Assembly (NCBI GenBank): GCA_937941745.1 | Contig: CALDGV010000603.1 | Coordinates: 1-6,130 of the forward strand | Length of the DNA stretch: 6,130 bases | Source: an uncultured Prosthecobacter sp. | GTDB lineage: Bacteria; Verrucomicrobiota; Verrucomicrobiia; Verrucomicrobiales; Verrucomicrobiaceae | Reading direction: 5' to 3' | Position numbers and translations under genes: made by a program | Shown: piece after piece, positions 4,755 through 6,130 of the stretch | Position numbering within the stretch: the stretch's first letter is position 1 | Layout of the letters: each line of letters starts with the position of its first letter | The notes under the pieces: generated by a model | The model's input: only the letters and a program-made list of their open reading frames with translations | Told to the model about the DNA's origin: nothing | Databases searched by the model: none

Positions 4755-6130
4755 ATGTTCGGCATCGACGAATCCCAGCTTCCTCCTTCCTCCAACTGGC
4801 GTGGCATGCCTTCCGGCCTGAAGCCCCCGTTCTACCGCCGTGCCTGGTTCAGTGCCCTGGTGGCCCTGGTGCTGCTCGCGGTTGTCTCGCTCCTGGGCGC
4901 TTACGCCATCATCGTCACTCCTCTGCGGGAGAAGGCGGAGACCTATGACCTCGACGAGGTGAAGAAGCTGGAGGCCGCCAGCATCATCTACGACCGCAAT
5001 GGCGATGAACTGAGCCGCATCTACGTGCTCAACCGCACGCCAGTGACGATCAAGGACATCCCGCAGCACTTCATCGACGCCCTCACCTCCCAGGAGGACA
5101 GCCGGTTCTTCCAGCACAACGGGGTGGACTACATCGGCCTGATCCGCGCCGTTTACCTCAACCTGAAGGCGGGGGAAGTCACCCAGGGTGCGTCCACCAT
5201 CACCCAGCAGCTGGCCCGCCAGACCTTCGGGCTCATGGAGCGCAGCTACAAACGCAAGCTCATGGAGGCCTTTGTGGCTCAGCGCATCGAGAAGCAGTAT
5301 TCCAAGACGGAGATTCTGGAGCTCTACCTGAACCGCATTTTCTTCGGCAAGAATTTCTATGGCATTCAGGCGGCGGCCCAGGGCTACTTTGGCAAGGATG
5401 CCAAGGAGCTGAGCCTGCCCGAGGCGGCGACTCTCGCCGGCCTGATCAAGAGCCCGAACAACATCGAGCCCATCAAGCATCCCGAGCGTGCCAAGAAGGA
5501 GCGCGATTACGTGCTCGAACGCATGGTGATCGAAAGGCACCTCACCCGTGAGGAGGCCGAACTGGCGCGCATGAAGCCTGTCGTGACCGCGCCGCAGTCC
5601 AGCAACCCGCAGCTCAGCTATGCCTACGATGCTGTGCGGCAGGAAGTGGCGGCACGCCTGGGCGAGGAAAAAGCCTCCGTCGGTGGCTTCAAGATCTACA
5701 CCAGCTTCGACAAGGAGCTGCAGAAGAAGGCGGAAGTGGCGGTCAAGGAGCGGCTGGCTGAAATCGAGAAGCGCCAGGGCTATGAGCACCAGACCTATGA
5801 GCAGTTCCGCGCCATCTTCAAAGACTGGCGTGCGCAGGCGGCTGCTTCCAAAGGTGATGTCGCCCTGCCGCCGCGTCCGAAGCCGGAATACCTCCAGGCG
5901 GCGGCGCTGGTGATTGACAATCAGGACGGCTCGGTGCTGGCGCTCGTGGGCGGGCGTGACTTTCTGGACAGCCAGTACAACCGGGCGATGGACAGCCTGA
6001 GACCGGTGGGCACGGCCTTCATACCCTTTGTGTATGCCTACGGCTTCACGATGCCGAATGTCTTTCCCATGAGCCAGCTTGCGGACGAGCCGCTGGGCAA
6101 TGACCGCGTCATGATCGGCGGCTTCACCGG
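4755..6130 (+). CDS. Class A penicillin-binding protein (PBP1A-type), 3'-truncated by window; GT51 domain intact, transpeptidase SxxK motif lost
   Basis: About 459 residues are visible and the gene runs off the right edge. The order is a short cytosolic N-terminus, one membrane anchor (about 30-54), then the GT51 peptidoglycan glycosyltransferase, which polymerises lipid II in the periplasm. Its motifs are QEDSRFFQHNGVD (113-125, catalytic Glu114), GASTITQQLAR (145-155), RKLMEAFVAQRIE (167-179, second Glu171), ILELYLNRIFFG (187-198) and AAQGYFGK (207-214). A linker (YAYDAVRQEV, then YTSFDKELQ at 315-323) leads into the penicillin-binding transpeptidase domain from about 380 (ALVIDNQDGSVLALVGGRDF). 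There YNRAMDSLRPVGTAFIPFVY aligns with the family's YNRA...RQPGSxFKPFVY, placing Thr420 and Ile423 where catalytic Ser and Lys belong. Bifunctional activity is therefore doubtful. ATG 4755 puts the anchor at the expected place; no SD precedes it. Downstream SxN and KTG motifs lie outside the window. Family assignment is firm; the pseudo-transpeptidase reading is inference. Confidence 0.9.
   Translation, partial: MFGIDESQLPPSSNWRGMPSGLKPPFYRRAWFSALVALVLLAVVSLLGAYAIIVTPLREKAETYDLDEVKKLEAASIIYDRNGDELSRIYVLNRTPVTIKDIPQHFIDALTSQEDSRFFQHNGVDYIGLIRAVYLNLKAGEVTQGASTITQQLARQTFGLMERSYKRKLMEAFVAQRIEKQYSKTEILELYLNRIFFGKNFYGIQAAAQGYFGKDAKELSLPEAATLAGLIKSPNNIEPIKHPERAKKERDYVLERMVIERHLTREEAELARMKPVVTAPQSSNPQLSYAYDAVRQEVAARLGEEKASVGGFKIYTSFDKELQKKAEVAVKERLAEIEKRQGYEHQTYEQFRAIFKDWRAQAAASKGDVALPPRPKPEYLQAAALVIDNQDGSVLALVGGRDFLDSQYNRAMDSLRPVGTAFIPFVYAYGFTMPNVFPMSQLADEPLGNDRVMIGGFT

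Noticed and set aside
4205..4948. 247-residue + strand frame running from inside the methyltransferase gene into the PBP gene
   Set aside because: It overlaps a well-supported gene on the opposite strand and a well-supported gene in another frame, and shows no domain.
4713..5789. 358-residue open frame antisense to the PBP gene
   Set aside because: The PBP frame carries a membrane anchor and all GT51 motifs. The antisense frame is Leu/His/Asp-rich with no family signature.

Overview
The window reads as a GC-rich bacterial chromosome segment carrying ordinary housekeeping genes. The protein style (PurM beginning MSKHTYKQAGVDI, a COG1565/MidA-type methyltransferase with an AHDG motif, a class A PBP with an unusual transpeptidase site) and the absence of Shine-Dalgarno sequences before every start codon make me favour a Verrucomicrobiota member, perhaps Prosthecobacter/Verrucomicrobium-like. 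This placement is an inference from recall, not a search result. I see no mobile element, CRISPR array, tRNA or rRNA.

Layout. Bases 1-204 are a non-coding lead-in: a probable tail of an upstream + strand gene, a strong intrinsic terminator (86-113), then a G-run-rich leader ending in a C/T tract that abuts the first start codon. On the + strand, argD (205-1458, acetylornithine aminotransferase) and argF (1541-2437, ornithine carbamoyltransferase) form an arginine-biosynthesis pair. Converging on them from the - strand are a MidA/NDUFAF7-family methyltransferase (3602-4672) followed by purM (2510-3505, AIR synthetase). The convergent gap holds an intrinsic terminator for purM (2457-2490). Divergent from the methyltransferase, across an 82-bp gap with a perfect dyad, a class A penicillin-binding protein (4755 to the window end) begins and runs off the right edge.

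How they work together. argD and argF act two steps apart in arginine biosynthesis: ArgD makes N-acetylornithine, a deacetylase or transacetylase not seen here releases ornithine, and ArgF converts ornithine to citrulline. PurM closes the imidazole ring in purine synthesis. The methyltransferase has no obvious functional link to purM beyond shared direction. The PBP would act at the inner membrane on peptidoglycan.

The most noteworthy observation is in the PBP. Its glycosyltransferase domain looks intact, but the transpeptidase SxxK box reads GTAFIPF instead of GSxFKPF, so both the nucleophilic serine and the catalytic lysine are replaced. This suggests a glycosyltransferase with a degenerate or repurposed transpeptidase domain. 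Secondary points are the SD-less, pyrimidine-rich start contexts, a terminator-like hairpin just before argD, and symmetric DNA between the divergent genes.
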